A stretch of DNA of 37,553 nt from positions 1 to 37,553 of the forward strand of contig ONAL01000015.1 in NCBI GenBank assembly GCA_900315785.1, in the 5' to 3' direction. Below, in pieces: positions 1-7,110 of this stretch (within the stretch, counting starts at the first letter, position 1; every line of letters begins with the position of its first letter). This DNA is from an uncultured Eubacteriales bacterium. Lineage in GTDB: Bacteria > Bacillota > Clostridia > Oscillospirales > Acutalibacteraceae. A model generated the notes under the pieces. The model saw only the letters and a list, made by a program, of their open reading frames with translations. It searched no databases and was not told where the DNA came from. Position numbers and translations under genes: made by a program.

Positions 1-11
1 TGCTTTTTTAT

Positions 12-48
12 AAAAAAACACACCTGCTTTCCAGCAAGTGTGTTTTTC
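12..48. terminator. Bidirectional hairpin terminator
   Basis: The inverted repeat AAAAACACAC...GTGTGTTTTT flanks a short TGCT/AGCA inner stem and a TTCC-type loop. A- and T-runs on both sides suit termination in either direction. The gene it ends lies outside the window. Confidence 0.6.
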
Positions 49-50
49 TT

Positions 51-102
51 AAAAGCACCTTCGGCTTATCTTAATGATATTGTCCCGAAGGAGCCTTTTT
101 CA
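51..102 (+). terminator. Imperfect terminator hairpin upstream of the TspO gene
   Basis: CCTTCGG at about 58-64 pairs with CCGAAGG at about 84-91, with flanking AAAAG/CTTTTT. The stem is imperfect and the loop long. It follows directly on the first hairpin and probably insulates the TspO gene from upstream transcription. Confidence 0.4.
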
Positions 103-140
103 ATGCGGATAAAAAAGTTATAAAACATCGTCTCCCTTCA

Positions 141-146
141 TATAAT
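141..146 (+). promoter_or_regulatory. Probable -10 box of the TspO gene
   Basis: A perfect TATAAT sits 31 bases upstream of the preferred TTG start. No good -35 is visible at the matching distance. With this -10, transcription would begin near 153, too close to ATG 160 for a leader, which supports the downstream TTG. Confidence 0.45.
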
Positions 147-177
147 ATGAACGGTAACAATGAAAGGGAGTGATTAC

Positions 178-666
178 TTGAATCTGGTTCATAATATAAA
201 CTTCAAAAAGCTCGGGATAAGCTGCGCAATCAGCGTCGGCGTCGGAGCGCTGTCGGCGTTTGCGTCGATGTCGGGAATGGAGAACTACGAAAAGGCAGTC
301 AAGCCGCCGCTCTCCCCTCCCGCGTGGCTCTTCCCGATTGTCTGGACGACGCTGTTTCTGCTGATGGGAATCTCGGCGTACCTTATCTACACGGACAGGT
401 TCGCGACCAAGGACGAAAAGTCCTCGGCGCTGTGGGTCTACACCGTCCAGCTCGCGGTGAACTTCTTCTGGCCGATAATCTTCTTCAACCAATCGGCTTA
501 TCTGTTCGCGTTTATCTGGATTTTACTGCTCCTTGCGCTGATAATCATAATGACTGTAAAGTTCTACGCGATAAACAAAACCGCGGGGCTTCTGCAAATT
601 CCGTATATAGTCTGGGTAAGCTTCGCAACCTATCTGACCTTCGCGACCTATTTGCTCAATAAATAA
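178..666 (+). CDS. TspO/MBR-family membrane protein
   Basis: Small integral membrane protein of the TspO/peripheral benzodiazepine receptor family, about 162 residues, the usual length. Five hydrophobic segments and the Trp-rich, Pro-rich first loop (PPLSPPAWLFPIVWT) are typical, as is the later NFFWPIIFF segment. Family members bind tetrapyrroles or sterols; the role here is unknown. The in-frame ATG at 160 has no ribosome site, whereas TTG 178 follows GGGAG by seven bases, so the TTG start is preferred. The gene is monocistronic between terminators. Family assignment is confident; physiological function is not inferable from the neighbours. Confidence 0.85.
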   Translation: MNLVHNINFKKLGISCAISVGVGALSAFASMSGMENYEKAVKPPLSPPAWLFPIVWTTLFLLMGISAYLIYTDRFATKDEKSSALWVYTVQLAVNFFWPIIFFNQSAYLFAFIWILLLLALIIIMTVKFYAINKTAGLLQIPYIVWVSFATYLTFATYLLNK

Positions 667-667
667 A

Positions 668-705
668 GAAAGGTGAAGATGACACGCGTTCATCTTCACC
701 TTTTC
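668..705. terminator. Terminator after the TspO gene
   Basis: A long perfect stem (AAGGTGAAGATGA paired with TCATCTTCACCTT, loop about seven bases) starts two bases after the stop codon. It is followed by a T-rich tract and is flanked by A-rich sequence on the other side, so it could work both ways. Confidence 0.8.
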
Positions 706-709
706 ATTT

Positions 710-859
710 TTACTTAACTTTTACCCTGAGCTTCAGGACTACGCCGTTCACCCTGACCTTCAAGGTTGTCGAGCCGTTTTTCAGCCCCTTGACCTTGATT
801 ACGGCGGCGGTGTTCTTTGAGATAATCTTTGCAATCTTCGCGTATCGATTTAGCTTTGC
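710..859 (-). pseudogene. Decayed C-terminal fragment of a BIG2 Ig-like protein
   Basis: On the minus strand a frame of about 49 codons ends at 710 and is preceded by an in-frame TAG at 860-862, with no usable start. It reads as the last strand pairs of a BIG2 (bacterial Ig-like 2) domain: an 'IISKNTAAVIKVKGLKNGS' type segment followed by TLKVRVNGVVLKLRVKVK. The same closing pattern ends the transglutaminase-BIG2 protein at 16787-18298. The fragment lies directly downstream of the LCP gene's terminator, so it is probably untranscribed. I read it as a remnant of a lost surface-protein gene; divergence from a functional gene cannot be measured here. Confidence 0.6.
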
Positions 860-861
860 CT

Positions 862-892
862 ATCAAAAGACGGACGGCTTTCACCGTCCGTC
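862..892 (-). terminator. Terminator of the sortase-LCP unit
   Basis: GACGGACGG (869-877) pairs with CCGTCCGTC (884-892) around a six-base loop. On the minus strand it is followed by a short T-run (CTTTTG). It lies ten bases after the LCP gene's tandem stop codons. Confidence 0.75.
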
Positions 893-902
893 GTGTCAGT
901 TA

Positions 903-2327
903 TTATCGAACCTCTGTATAGTAAAGCTTCAGGAACAGCTCGAAGAATTCCTTTTCGTTAACGTAGAACTCAGCGAAGTCCTTGCCTTCCTTGACCTCAC
1001 CCGGAACGTTCTCCATATTGAGCTCATTCATTCCGCCTCTGAGAGCGGTTACGGCGAAGAAGGTGACCTTGTTGAGGTCGATATCGGTTGTGATATAGGG
1101 CTTTGCCGTGTTGTAGATGTTGAGCGGAGTGGTCAAATCCGAACGAGTCTTTGCCATAACGTTGAGCGCAAAGCTGTTGAGATATTCCTTCTGCCTTTCC
1201 ATACGCTTGCTGTTGCCGTCGAAGCCCTCGTGACTTCTGGAACGTACAAACGACTGGGCAAGGCTTCCCATTAGCGTATAGGTCTCGCCCTGCTTGAACT
1301 CGGCAATCGTCTCGGGAGAGGTGACTGTTACGCCGCCCACATAGTCGTTGATTACCTGTATTCCGTCAATATCGAGCGAGAGATACGAGTTAATCGGCAG
1401 ATTATAGAAAAGCTTTCTGACCGCGTCGCGTTCGTGGTTGCAGCTCGTTTCCTTGCCGTCGCCGTACGCGTACGCAAGACATATCTGCTCCTTATTGGTG
1501 CTCAGAAGCTTGTCGTCCTTGTCGTAGTGGTTGACCTCAGCCATAGTTTCACGGGAGATGTTGACAACCTTGTTTTCGCCTGTCTCAAGGTCCATTGTGA
1601 GCAGGAAGAGCGAGTCAGCCTGACCGCCCGTCGCGTACTGGTTGCCGCCCGATTCCTTAATCTCAATCGCGTTCACGCTTCGGTCGTTACCTATGCAGAG
1701 AATATTTGTGATGTTCTCGTTATAGCGGTACTGCTTGCCCTTGTAGGTTATGAGCATACCGTTCTCCGACGATTCCGCGATATTTGGAACGTTGATGTCG
1801 ATTCCGCTCTTGTCGAGAAGCGCGTTTTTGCCCGAGTTGTACATCAGGAAAATGAAGACAATGCCGATAATGATAATCGAAAGCAGAGTGATAATGATAC
1901 CGAGCGATACCTTCTGCCAGCGCTTCATTCTCTTGTGATGATGCTTGCGGTAGTGATGACGGTGCTTGTGCGGCTTTTTGTCGGACTTCATCTTGCGGAC
2001 TCTGCCTGGTGAGAGTACGGACGGGCTGATGTGGCGGTGGTGGTGTCTTCTGCCGCTTGTGCGCGCTCTGCGCTTGTTCTGCTTGTAGATAAAGTCGTCG
2101 AGGTCGTCGTAAGCCGAGGAGTTTTCCTTTTCTATAGCTTCCTGCAGCTTGCGCTTGCGCTCTTCCTCGCTGCCGAATTCAACAGTGCCGTCGGTCTCGA
2201 TAGCCGCGGGAGCCTGTCCCGTTATTTTCTCATACTGAGCGCTGTCGTTGAATTTCAGAAACGAATCGTTCTCACTGTTCAGGTTGGGACGGTGATTGTG
2301 ATTGTTTCCGTTACCTTGTAGATTCAT
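903..2327 (-). CDS. LytR-CpsA-Psr (LCP) family cell-wall ligase
   Basis: Membrane protein of 474 residues. The cytoplasmic N-terminus (1-138) is charged and strikingly His/Arg-rich at about 95-135. One membrane helix spans about 139-163. The extracytoplasmic LCP domain starts near 205 with the ILCIGNDRS motif, then NISRETM, and a late VRSRSHEGFDGNSKRMERQ block matching the family's Arg-rich pyrophosphate-binding signature. Known members transfer undecaprenyl-linked polymers to peptidoglycan or proteins; the polymer here is unknown. The start overlaps the end of the sortase gene by 17 bases, so the two are probably co-translated from the promoter at 3132-3160. The GAAGG before ATG 2327 is too close, so initiation may rely on coupling. 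Confidence 0.9.
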   Translation of the reverse strand: MNLQGNGNNHNHRPNLNSENDSFLKFNDSAQYEKITGQAPAAIETDGTVEFGSEEERKRKLQEAIEKENSSAYDDLDDFIYKQNKRRARTSGRRHHHRHISPSVLSPGRVRKMKSDKKPHKHRHHYRKHHHKRMKRWQKVSLGIIITLLSIIIIGIVFIFLMYNSGKNALLDKSGIDINVPNIAESSENGMLITYKGKQYRYNENITNILCIGNDRSVNAIEIKESGGNQYATGGQADSLFLLTMDLETGENKVVNISRETMAEVNHYDKDDKLLSTNKEQICLAYAYGDGKETSCNHERDAVRKLFYNLPINSYLSLDIDGIQVINDYVGGVTVTSPETIAEFKQGETYTLMGSLAQSFVRSRSHEGFDGNSKRMERQKEYLNSFALNVMAKTRSDLTTPLNIYNTAKPYITTDIDLNKVTFFAVTALRGGMNELNMENVPGEVKEGKDFAEFYVNEKEFFELFLKLYYTEVR

Positions 2328-3099
2328 CCTTCACTAAAACCCCCTGTAAAAGATACCTTCCGTCGCCCGAATCCAGACACGTGCTCAGAGTTACAATCTT
2401 GTCCTTGGTTGTGAGCTTGTGGTCGAGCTTTTTCCGAACATTGGAGCTTATCGAACGAGGATTCCGGATAAAATCCAGATATTCCTTAAACACCTTGTTG
2501 TTGGAGAAATAGTTGTTGGTGTTCATAAGATGTCTGTCGTCGTACTCATAGGCTGACACAATCTGATACGTCAGCTTGCGGTTCGGAGCGTATATATAAA
2601 ACTTGGAATGTTTGTTAAAGAAGTCCGTGTCGCGGAACTTGTGCAGATTGGCGAACATCGAGCCGTCAATCATATTGTGACCGTAGATAACCGTCACGCG
2701 GTCGTCCATATCCGTCGAGTTGCAGACCTCGGTATAGAGCGAGCCCGCATAGAGATAGTTGCCGTAGATGTCGCTGTGGAGATAGTAGTCGTCGCGCTCA
2801 CGGCTCTGCAAAAGCGGATAGTCGATGTTGGTGTCGGGAACATAGAGCCAGCCGAAAATCTCGGGATTAGTCTTTTTGAGAGTCGAGAAATCGACGGGAT
2901 TTGACACGCCGTCCTTATCCTTTGCCGACTCGGAGCCCGAACTCGACGAGGTGCCCGACGATGTGCCTTTCTTGTAACCCGAAACATCGGTCGAGGAGTT
3001 AAAGAATCTGAAAATGATAATCCCCAGCACACCCAGAATTATTAATAATATTATGATTATGACTGCGAAAATTATCTTCGCGCGGTTATCTCTGTTCAT
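2311..3099 (-). CDS. Class B sortase
   Basis: Membrane-anchored transpeptidase of about 262 residues that joins sorting-signal proteins to the cell wall. It has one N-terminal membrane anchor (about 8-32), a Ser/Gly linker (40-68) and a sortase fold. Catalytic residues are visible: His141 in VIYGHNM, Cys241 in TLSTC and Arg248 in SGDGRYLLQG. The IFGWLYVPDTNIDYPLLQ opening is typical of class B. An upstream in-frame ATG at 3117 has no ribosome site; ATG 3099 follows AGG by nine bases and is preferred. The SPKTG protein just upstream is the obvious candidate substrate. It is co-transcribed with the LCP gene it overlaps. Confidence 0.92.
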   Translation of the reverse strand: MNRDNRAKIIFAVIIIILLIILGVLGIIIFRFFNSSTDVSGYKKGTSSGTSSSSGSESAKDKDGVSNPVDFSTLKKTNPEIFGWLYVPDTNIDYPLLQSRERDDYYLHSDIYGNYLYAGSLYTEVCNSTDMDDRVTVIYGHNMIDGSMFANLHKFRDTDFFNKHSKFYIYAPNRKLTYQIVSAYEYDDRHLMNTNNYFSNNKVFKEYLDFIRNPRSISSNVRKKLDHKLTTKDKIVTLSTCLDSGDGRYLLQGVLVKDESTR

Positions 3100-3131
3100 T
3101 TTATCATACCTGCACATAATAATACTAATAC

Positions 3132-3160
3132 ATTATAATATTTCGATACAATTGTGTCAA
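3132..3160 (-). promoter_or_regulatory. Consensus promoter of sortase-LCP
   Basis: On the minus strand TTGACA (3155-3160), a 17-base spacer and TATAAT (3132-3137) form a perfect vegetative promoter about 33 bases upstream of the sortase start. Confidence 0.85.
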
Positions 3161-3200
3161 GGTGAATAAACCAAAACATATAAAAAAGTCGAAAAATGCA

Positions 3201-3235
3201 CACAAAAAGAAAAGCCGCTGCAAAAACGCAGCGGC
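3201..3235 (-). terminator. Terminator of the SPKTG protein gene
   Basis: GCCGCTGC (3214-3221) pairs with GCAGCGGC (3228-3235). On the minus strand this is followed by TTTTCTTTTT. It separates the SPKTG gene from the sortase promoter, so the substrate and sortase are independently transcribed. Confidence 0.85.
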
Positions 3236-3248
3236 GTAAATCCTTTAA

Positions 3249-3746
3249 TTATCTTTTGGAGCGTGCGAGCTTATAACCGAGCGCGCCTGTGATTACCGCA
3301 ATTACAGCGAGCAGAGCGAACAGGAAATACTGAACCGTGCTGCCTGTCTTTGGCGAAATCGGGCTCGGGTTGGAGCTTGCGGGCTTTGTGGTAGGCTGAG
3401 TGGGCTCTCCCTCTTTCTCGAAATAAGGCCAAGCGTCGCAGTCGCTGCGGAGCAGGATTGTGAGCGTCTCGGAGTTGAGGTCGCCTTCCTCAAGGATGTA
3501 TTTGCCCTTGATGACCCATTTGACGAACCTGTAGCCCTTCTTAGGCTTTGCTACGATGTAGCAGTGCTTGCCGTCTTCATCCTTATCGTAGGTATATGTA
3601 CCTGTACCGCCTTCTGTTTTATGAATAATAAGGTTGTACTCGATTGACGGTGTGGGGCTGGGGTTGCCCTTCTTAGCCGCTAAAGCCGGAACCGCCGAAA
3701 AGACAACTACCAATGCGGCAAAAAGAACCGCGAATAACTTTTTCAT
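3249..3746 (-). CDS. Secreted InlB-repeat-like protein with SPKTG sorting signal
   Basis: Predicted 165-residue surface protein. It has a signal peptide (about 1-24, ending ALA|AKKG). The single small domain (about 36-112) contains the KPKKGYRFVKWVIKG motif of divergent InlB B-repeat/beta-grasp modules. A Pro/Thr/Ser-rich linker is followed by SPKTG at 131-135, a hydrophobic helix (138-160) and the basic tail KLARSKR: a complete cell-wall sorting signal. (S/P)PxTG-type signals are known substrates of Clostridioides difficile sortase B, and a class B sortase gene lies next door. AAAGGA abuts the upstream ATG 3755 but is nine bases from ATG 3746, so the latter start is used. The binding partner is unknown. 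Confidence 0.8.
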   Translation of the reverse strand: MKKLFAVLFAALVVVFSAVPALAAKKGNPSPTPSIEYNLIIHKTEGGTGTYTYDKDEDGKHCYIVAKPKKGYRFVKWVIKGKYILEEGDLNSETLTILLRSDCDAWPYFEKEGEPTQPTTKPASSNPSPISPKTGSTVQYFLFALLAVIAVITGALGYKLARSKR

Positions 3747-3793
3747 ATCGATCATTCCTTTTCTGATAAGCGTAGTTATATCTATACGAATTG

Positions 3794-3822
3794 ATTATAG
3801 CACAAGATTTTTTAAAAGTAAA
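3794..3822 (-). promoter_or_regulatory. Promoter of the SPKTG protein gene
   Basis: On the minus strand there is TTTACT (3817-3822), a 17-base spacer ending TGC and TATAAT (3794-3799). The TGnTATAAT extended -10 compensates for the weak -35. Confidence 0.7.
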
Positions 3823-3862
3823 TACCTAAAATAATATAATTTTCACAAAAGTATCAAAGGTC

Positions 3863-3891
3863 TTGAAAAACCTACAGAATAACTGTATAAT
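3863..3891 (+). promoter_or_regulatory. Promoter of nadA-mnmA
   Basis: TTGAAA (3863-3868), 17-base spacer and TATAAT (3886-3891). A GTATA/TATAC inverted pair (3885-3901) overlaps the -10 and could be an operator; that is a weak guess. Confidence 0.8.
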
Positions 3892-3927
3892 GGTTCTATA
3901 CCAAAATAAGGATTGGGAGTTGTTAAT

Positions 3928-4842
3928 ATGACAATCGCAGAGATGCAGCAGGAAATCATCAGGCTCAAAAAGGAAAAGGACGTTTGCATTCTGGCTCACA
4001 GCTATCAGGCAAGGGAAATCCTTGAGGTTGCCGACTTTACGGGCGACAGCTACAAGCTTTCCGTAGACGCAAAGGGCGTTGAGAACAAGAACATTATTAT
4101 GTGCGGAGTTCGTTTTATGGCTGAAACCTGCAAGCTTCTCTCTCCCGACAAACACGTTTTTATGCCCAATCCCCACGCCGGCTGCGCTATGGCTGACCAG
4201 ATGGACAGAGCGCTTATCAGTCAGGTCAAGGAAACTCTCCCCGATTATACAATCGTTGCGTACATCAACACAACCGCGGAGCTCAAGACAATCTGCGACG
4301 TTTGCGTAACCTCGTCGTCGGCTGTCGAAATCTGTAAGAAAATCGAGAACGACAAGATTCTCTTTATCCCCGACTGCAACCTCGGCGCTTTTGTCGCGTC
4401 TCAGGTTTCCGAAAAGACCTTCAAGCTCCTGTCGGGCGGCTGTCCGATTCACGCCTGCGTCAACACCGATGACGTCAGAAAGGCCAGGGAGCTCTATCCC
4501 GACGCGGAGCTGCTCGTTCATCCCGAATGCACACCCGACGTCGCGGCTATGGCTGACTATATCGGCTCAACCTCGGGCATTATGAACTACGCGATTAAGT
4601 CCGACAAGAAGGAATTTATCATCGGTACGGAAATCAGCATTGCGGAGCACCTTCAGTATATGTGCCCCGACAAGAAGTTCCACTACCTCTCGCTCAAGCT
4701 CATCTGTCCCAATATGAAGGCGACAACTCTTGTCGACCTCTACGACTGCCTTAACGGCACCGCGGGCGAGGAGATTGTCCTCGACGACGACACAATGCGC
4801 GACGCGAGAAAGTGCATTGACGAAATGATAAGGCTTGGTTAA
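3928..4842 (+). CDS. nadA: Quinolinate synthase NadA
   Basis: Cytoplasmic [4Fe-4S] enzyme that condenses iminoaspartate with dihydroxyacetone phosphate to quinolinate in de novo NAD synthesis. The 304 residues are the normal length of the short (non-E. coli) type. Visible motifs include AHSYQ near 23-27, the MCGVRFMAET block near 58-67 and the GSTSG turn near 213. By spacing with characterised NadA proteins the cluster ligands should be Cys86 (AGC), Cys172 (GGCP) and Cys260 (LICPNM). Start: GGGAG lies eight bases before ATG 3928; the TTG at 3913 lies upstream of that site. nadB and nadC are not in the window; mnmA follows after one base. Confidence 0.95.
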   Translation: MTIAEMQQEIIRLKKEKDVCILAHSYQAREILEVADFTGDSYKLSVDAKGVENKNIIMCGVRFMAETCKLLSPDKHVFMPNPHAGCAMADQMDRALISQVKETLPDYTIVAYINTTAELKTICDVCVTSSSAVEICKKIENDKILFIPDCNLGAFVASQVSEKTFKLLSGGCPIHACVNTDDVRKARELYPDAELLVHPECTPDVAAMADYIGSTSGIMNYAIKSDKKEFIIGTEISIAEHLQYMCPDKKFHYLSLKLICPNMKATTLVDLYDCLNGTAGEEIVLDDDTMRDARKCIDEMIRLG

Positions 4843-4843
4843 G

Positions 4844-5911
4844 ATGAAAAAAGCGTTAATAGCAATGAGCGGCGGCGTTGACAGTTCAGTCGCCGCTTTT
4901 TTGATAAAACAGCAGGGGCTTGACGCGACAGGCGTTACGATGAAGCTCTACGACAACGAGGACATAGGAATTGCGAGGGAGAACACCTGCTGCAGCGACG
5001 ATGATATCGCCGACGCGAGGGCGGTTTGCGCGAGGCTCTCTATTCCCTACTATGTGTTCAATTTCCGCGACGACTTCAACACCGAGGTCATCGACAGGTT
5101 CATAAAAGCATATGAGAACGGCTCTACGCCGAATCCGTGTATCGACTGCAACCGATACATCAAGTTTGAGCGGCTTATGCGGAGAATGGCGGAGCTTAAT
5201 ATGGATTATGTGGTCACAGGTCATTACGCTCGGATTGAGTACGACGAAGAGCGCAAGAGATATCTGCTCAAGAAGGCTTTGGACGACAAAAAAGACCAGA
5301 GCTACGTTCTGTACTCGCTGACACAGGAACAGCTCAGCCACACGCTCTTTCCGCTCGGCTCCTTAAACAAGGACGAGGTTCGGAAGATTGCCGAGGAAAA
5401 CGGCTTTGTGAACGCAAAGAAGCACGACAGTCAGGACATCTGCTTCGTTCCCGACGGCAAATACGCGGAGTTTATCGAGGGCTACACGGGCAAAAAGTAC
5501 GAGTGCGGCGACTTTGTCGACCGAGACGGAAAGAGACTCGGCGAGCACAAGGGAATTATCCGCTACACAATCGGTCAGCGCAAGGGACTGGGCTTGGCTC
5601 TGCCCGCTCCTATGTATGTGCTCGAGAAGGATTTGAACAATAATAAGGTTGTGCTCGGGTTCAACGACGACCTTTTCACAAAGGAGCTTTACGCCGAGGA
5701 TATTAATTTTATTTCTATAAAAGAAATAAACGAACCTATCAGAGTGAGCGCAAAGGTCAGGTACAACCAGAAGGAACAGCCCGCGACAGTCGAACGCGAC
5801 GGCGACAGGCTGCACATAGTATTTGACGAACCGCAGAGGGCGATTTGCAAGGGACAGGCGGTTGTGCTGTACGACGGCGACATCGTAGTCGGCGGCGGAA
5901 AAATAATGTAA
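4844..5911 (+). CDS. mnmA: tRNA-specific 2-thiouridylase MnmA
   Basis: ATP-dependent enzyme that thiolates U34 of tRNAs for Lys, Glu and Gln. The protein has 355 residues. The PP-loop SGGVDSS is at 9-15, catalytic Cys99 is in NPC and the persulfide-carrying Cys200 is in DSQDICF; TGHYAR and YTIGQRKGLG motifs are also present. The C-terminal beta-barrel (about 280-355) is complete. The ATG lies one base after the nadA stop, with AAGG ten bases upstream, so the two are translationally coupled. No cysteine desulfurase gene is visible nearby, although both MnmA and NadA depend on desulfurase-derived sulfur. Confidence 0.95.
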   Translation: MKKALIAMSGGVDSSVAAFLIKQQGLDATGVTMKLYDNEDIGIARENTCCSDDDIADARAVCARLSIPYYVFNFRDDFNTEVIDRFIKAYENGSTPNPCIDCNRYIKFERLMRRMAELNMDYVVTGHYARIEYDEERKRYLLKKALDDKKDQSYVLYSLTQEQLSHTLFPLGSLNKDEVRKIAEENGFVNAKKHDSQDICFVPDGKYAEFIEGYTGKKYECGDFVDRDGKRLGEHKGIIRYTIGQRKGLGLALPAPMYVLEKDLNNNKVVLGFNDDLFTKELYAEDINFISIKEINEPIRVSAKVRYNQKEQPATVERDGDRLHIVFDEPQRAICKGQAVVLYDGDIVVGGGKIM

Positions 5912-5925
5912 ATATTCAATAAAAT

Positions 5926-5965
5926 ATCAGCTTATGCAGTTTCTGCATAAGCTGATTTGTTTTTG
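5926..5965 (+). terminator. Terminator of nadA-mnmA
   Basis: A perfect 14-base stem (ATCAGCTTATGCAG with CTGCATAAGCTGAT) around a three-base loop is followed by TTGTTTTTG. It starts 14 bases after the mnmA stop. Confidence 0.9.
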
Positions 5966-6040
5966 TGCGGTATTGCATTATGACTGCTATTGTTTTTCTG
6001 CCGATTTCGTTATAAGATAATCACACAGAACACAAAGCGT

Positions 6041-6949
6041 TCAGATAACGTACTCCTCCTCTTCCTCGACCTTGCCGAGATTCACGGCGCTGAGGAAAAG
6101 ATGAGCGGCGGGATTTGAGTTGTTCTTTCTCCAGGCGAGCACATAGCTTATATCGGCTTCGATATCGCCGAGCTCAATCTGCTTGACCGCGGGTGTTTTG
6201 TAATTTTCAATCAGCTTGGTAGGCAGAATGCTGACGCCCATTCCCGCTCCGACCGACATAAACACAGAGCGCACGTCGTCAAATTCCGTGACGGAATCGG
6301 GCGAAAAATGGAAGGTACGGAAGATATCCATAATCTCCATATAAAGGATTGGGCTCTCGGCTTCGGACAGAAGCGCGAATTTTGCCTGCTTCAAATCGGT
6401 TGAGTCGAGCTTGTTTCTGACCGACTTGTAATCCGACGAGATAATCAGACCGAGCGTGTCACGGTGAGTGACGATGTAATCGATGTTATCGCTGTCGGGG
6501 AGCATATCACGCGGCATAAAGTAAAAGTCGTAGTCGGGGTTATTGAGCTCAGACAAACTCTCGACGCCCGAAAGCCTGACCATATCGACGGCGATATCGG
6601 GATACTTCTTCGTGAACTTCTTGAGAAGCTTTGTCGGACAGCTCAGCGAGGTCGAATCGTACGCAAGCCTGAGCCTTCCGCCCTTTCCGCTGTTGAGCTG
6701 GCTTACGACGGATGTAGCCTTGTTGAGGGTGTCGATAATCTCCTGAGCGTAAGGCAAAAGCAGCTTGCCCTCGTTCGTCAGAGCGACATCGCGGCGCGTG
6801 CGTTCAAAGAGCTTCACGCCGAACTCGCGCTCGAGCTCCTTGATGTATCGGCTGACGGTCGACTGGCTGAGGTAGTTTCTTCTGGCGGCTTCGGAAAAGC
6901 TGAGGGTTCGCGCAACCGAAATAAAGCATTTGAGCTGAATGTGATCCAT
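6041..6949 (-). CDS. LysR-family transcriptional regulator
   Basis: Protein of 302 residues. It has an N-terminal winged helix-turn-helix (about 1-60, with the FISVARTLSFSEAARRNYLSQSTVSRYIKELE pattern shortened here as SFSEAA...SQSTVSRYI) and a periplasmic-binding-protein-like effector domain (about 90-290). The long upstream open frame has no ribosome site, while AAGGAG sits five bases before ATG 6949. The gene is divergent from the fabF-like gene and shares a 160-base intergenic region containing repeats, so regulation of fabF-ligase is the simplest hypothesis. The effector is unknown; an acyl or aryl acid or CoA ester would fit the neighbours, but this is inference only. Confidence 0.85.
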   Translation of the reverse strand: MDHIQLKCFISVARTLSFSEAARRNYLSQSTVSRYIKELEREFGVKLFERTRRDVALTNEGKLLLPYAQEIIDTLNKATSVVSQLNSGKGGRLRLAYDSTSLSCPTKLLKKFTKKYPDIAVDMVRLSGVESLSELNNPDYDFYFMPRDMLPDSDNIDYIVTHRDTLGLIISSDYKSVRNKLDSTDLKQAKFALLSEAESPILYMEIMDIFRTFHFSPDSVTEFDDVRSVFMSVGAGMGVSILPTKLIENYKTPAVKQIELGDIEADISYVLAWRKNNSNPAAHLFLSAVNLGKVEEEEEYVI

Positions 6950-7003
6950 ATTTTCTCCTTTTCGTATAAGGACTATGCAGTATATAAATAACAAACGGCA
7001 AAA

Positions 7004-7049
7004 ATCCGAATTATTTGCATTAACAAAAAGTTGCCAAAATATCCGAATT
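7004..7049. repeat. Paired ATCCGAATT direct repeats in the lysR/fabF intergenic region
   Basis: ATCCGAATT occurs at 7004-7012 and 7041-7049, 37 bases apart, one copy inside the fabF promoter spacer. Spaced repeats between divergent lysR and target genes are common regulator sites, but the match to a LysR T-N11-A box has not been tested. Confidence 0.35.
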
Positions 7050-7059
7050 TTGCTATAAT
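7031..7059 (+). promoter_or_regulatory. Promoter of the fabF-like operon
   Basis: TTGCCA (7031-7036), a 17-base spacer and TATAAT (7054-7059). The leader is about 45 bases long. Confidence 0.8.
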
Positions 7060-7071
7060 TCAATTATAGCA
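7051..7071. promoter_or_regulatory. Perfect palindrome over the fabF -10 box
   Basis: TGCTATAATT and AATTATAGCA flank a single C, a perfect 10-1-10 palindrome covering the -10 box and start site. This position suits a repressor operator or a LysR activation site. Part of the symmetry comes from the -10 sequence itself. Confidence 0.45.
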
Positions 7072-7110
7072 TAAGAGTATGCAAATTGTAAATAAACACG
7101 GAGGCAAATT

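Noticed and set aside
1434-2012. A 192-codon plus-strand frame inside the LCP gene
   Set aside because: Antisense shadow of a well-supported LCP domain; no promoter or ribosome site.
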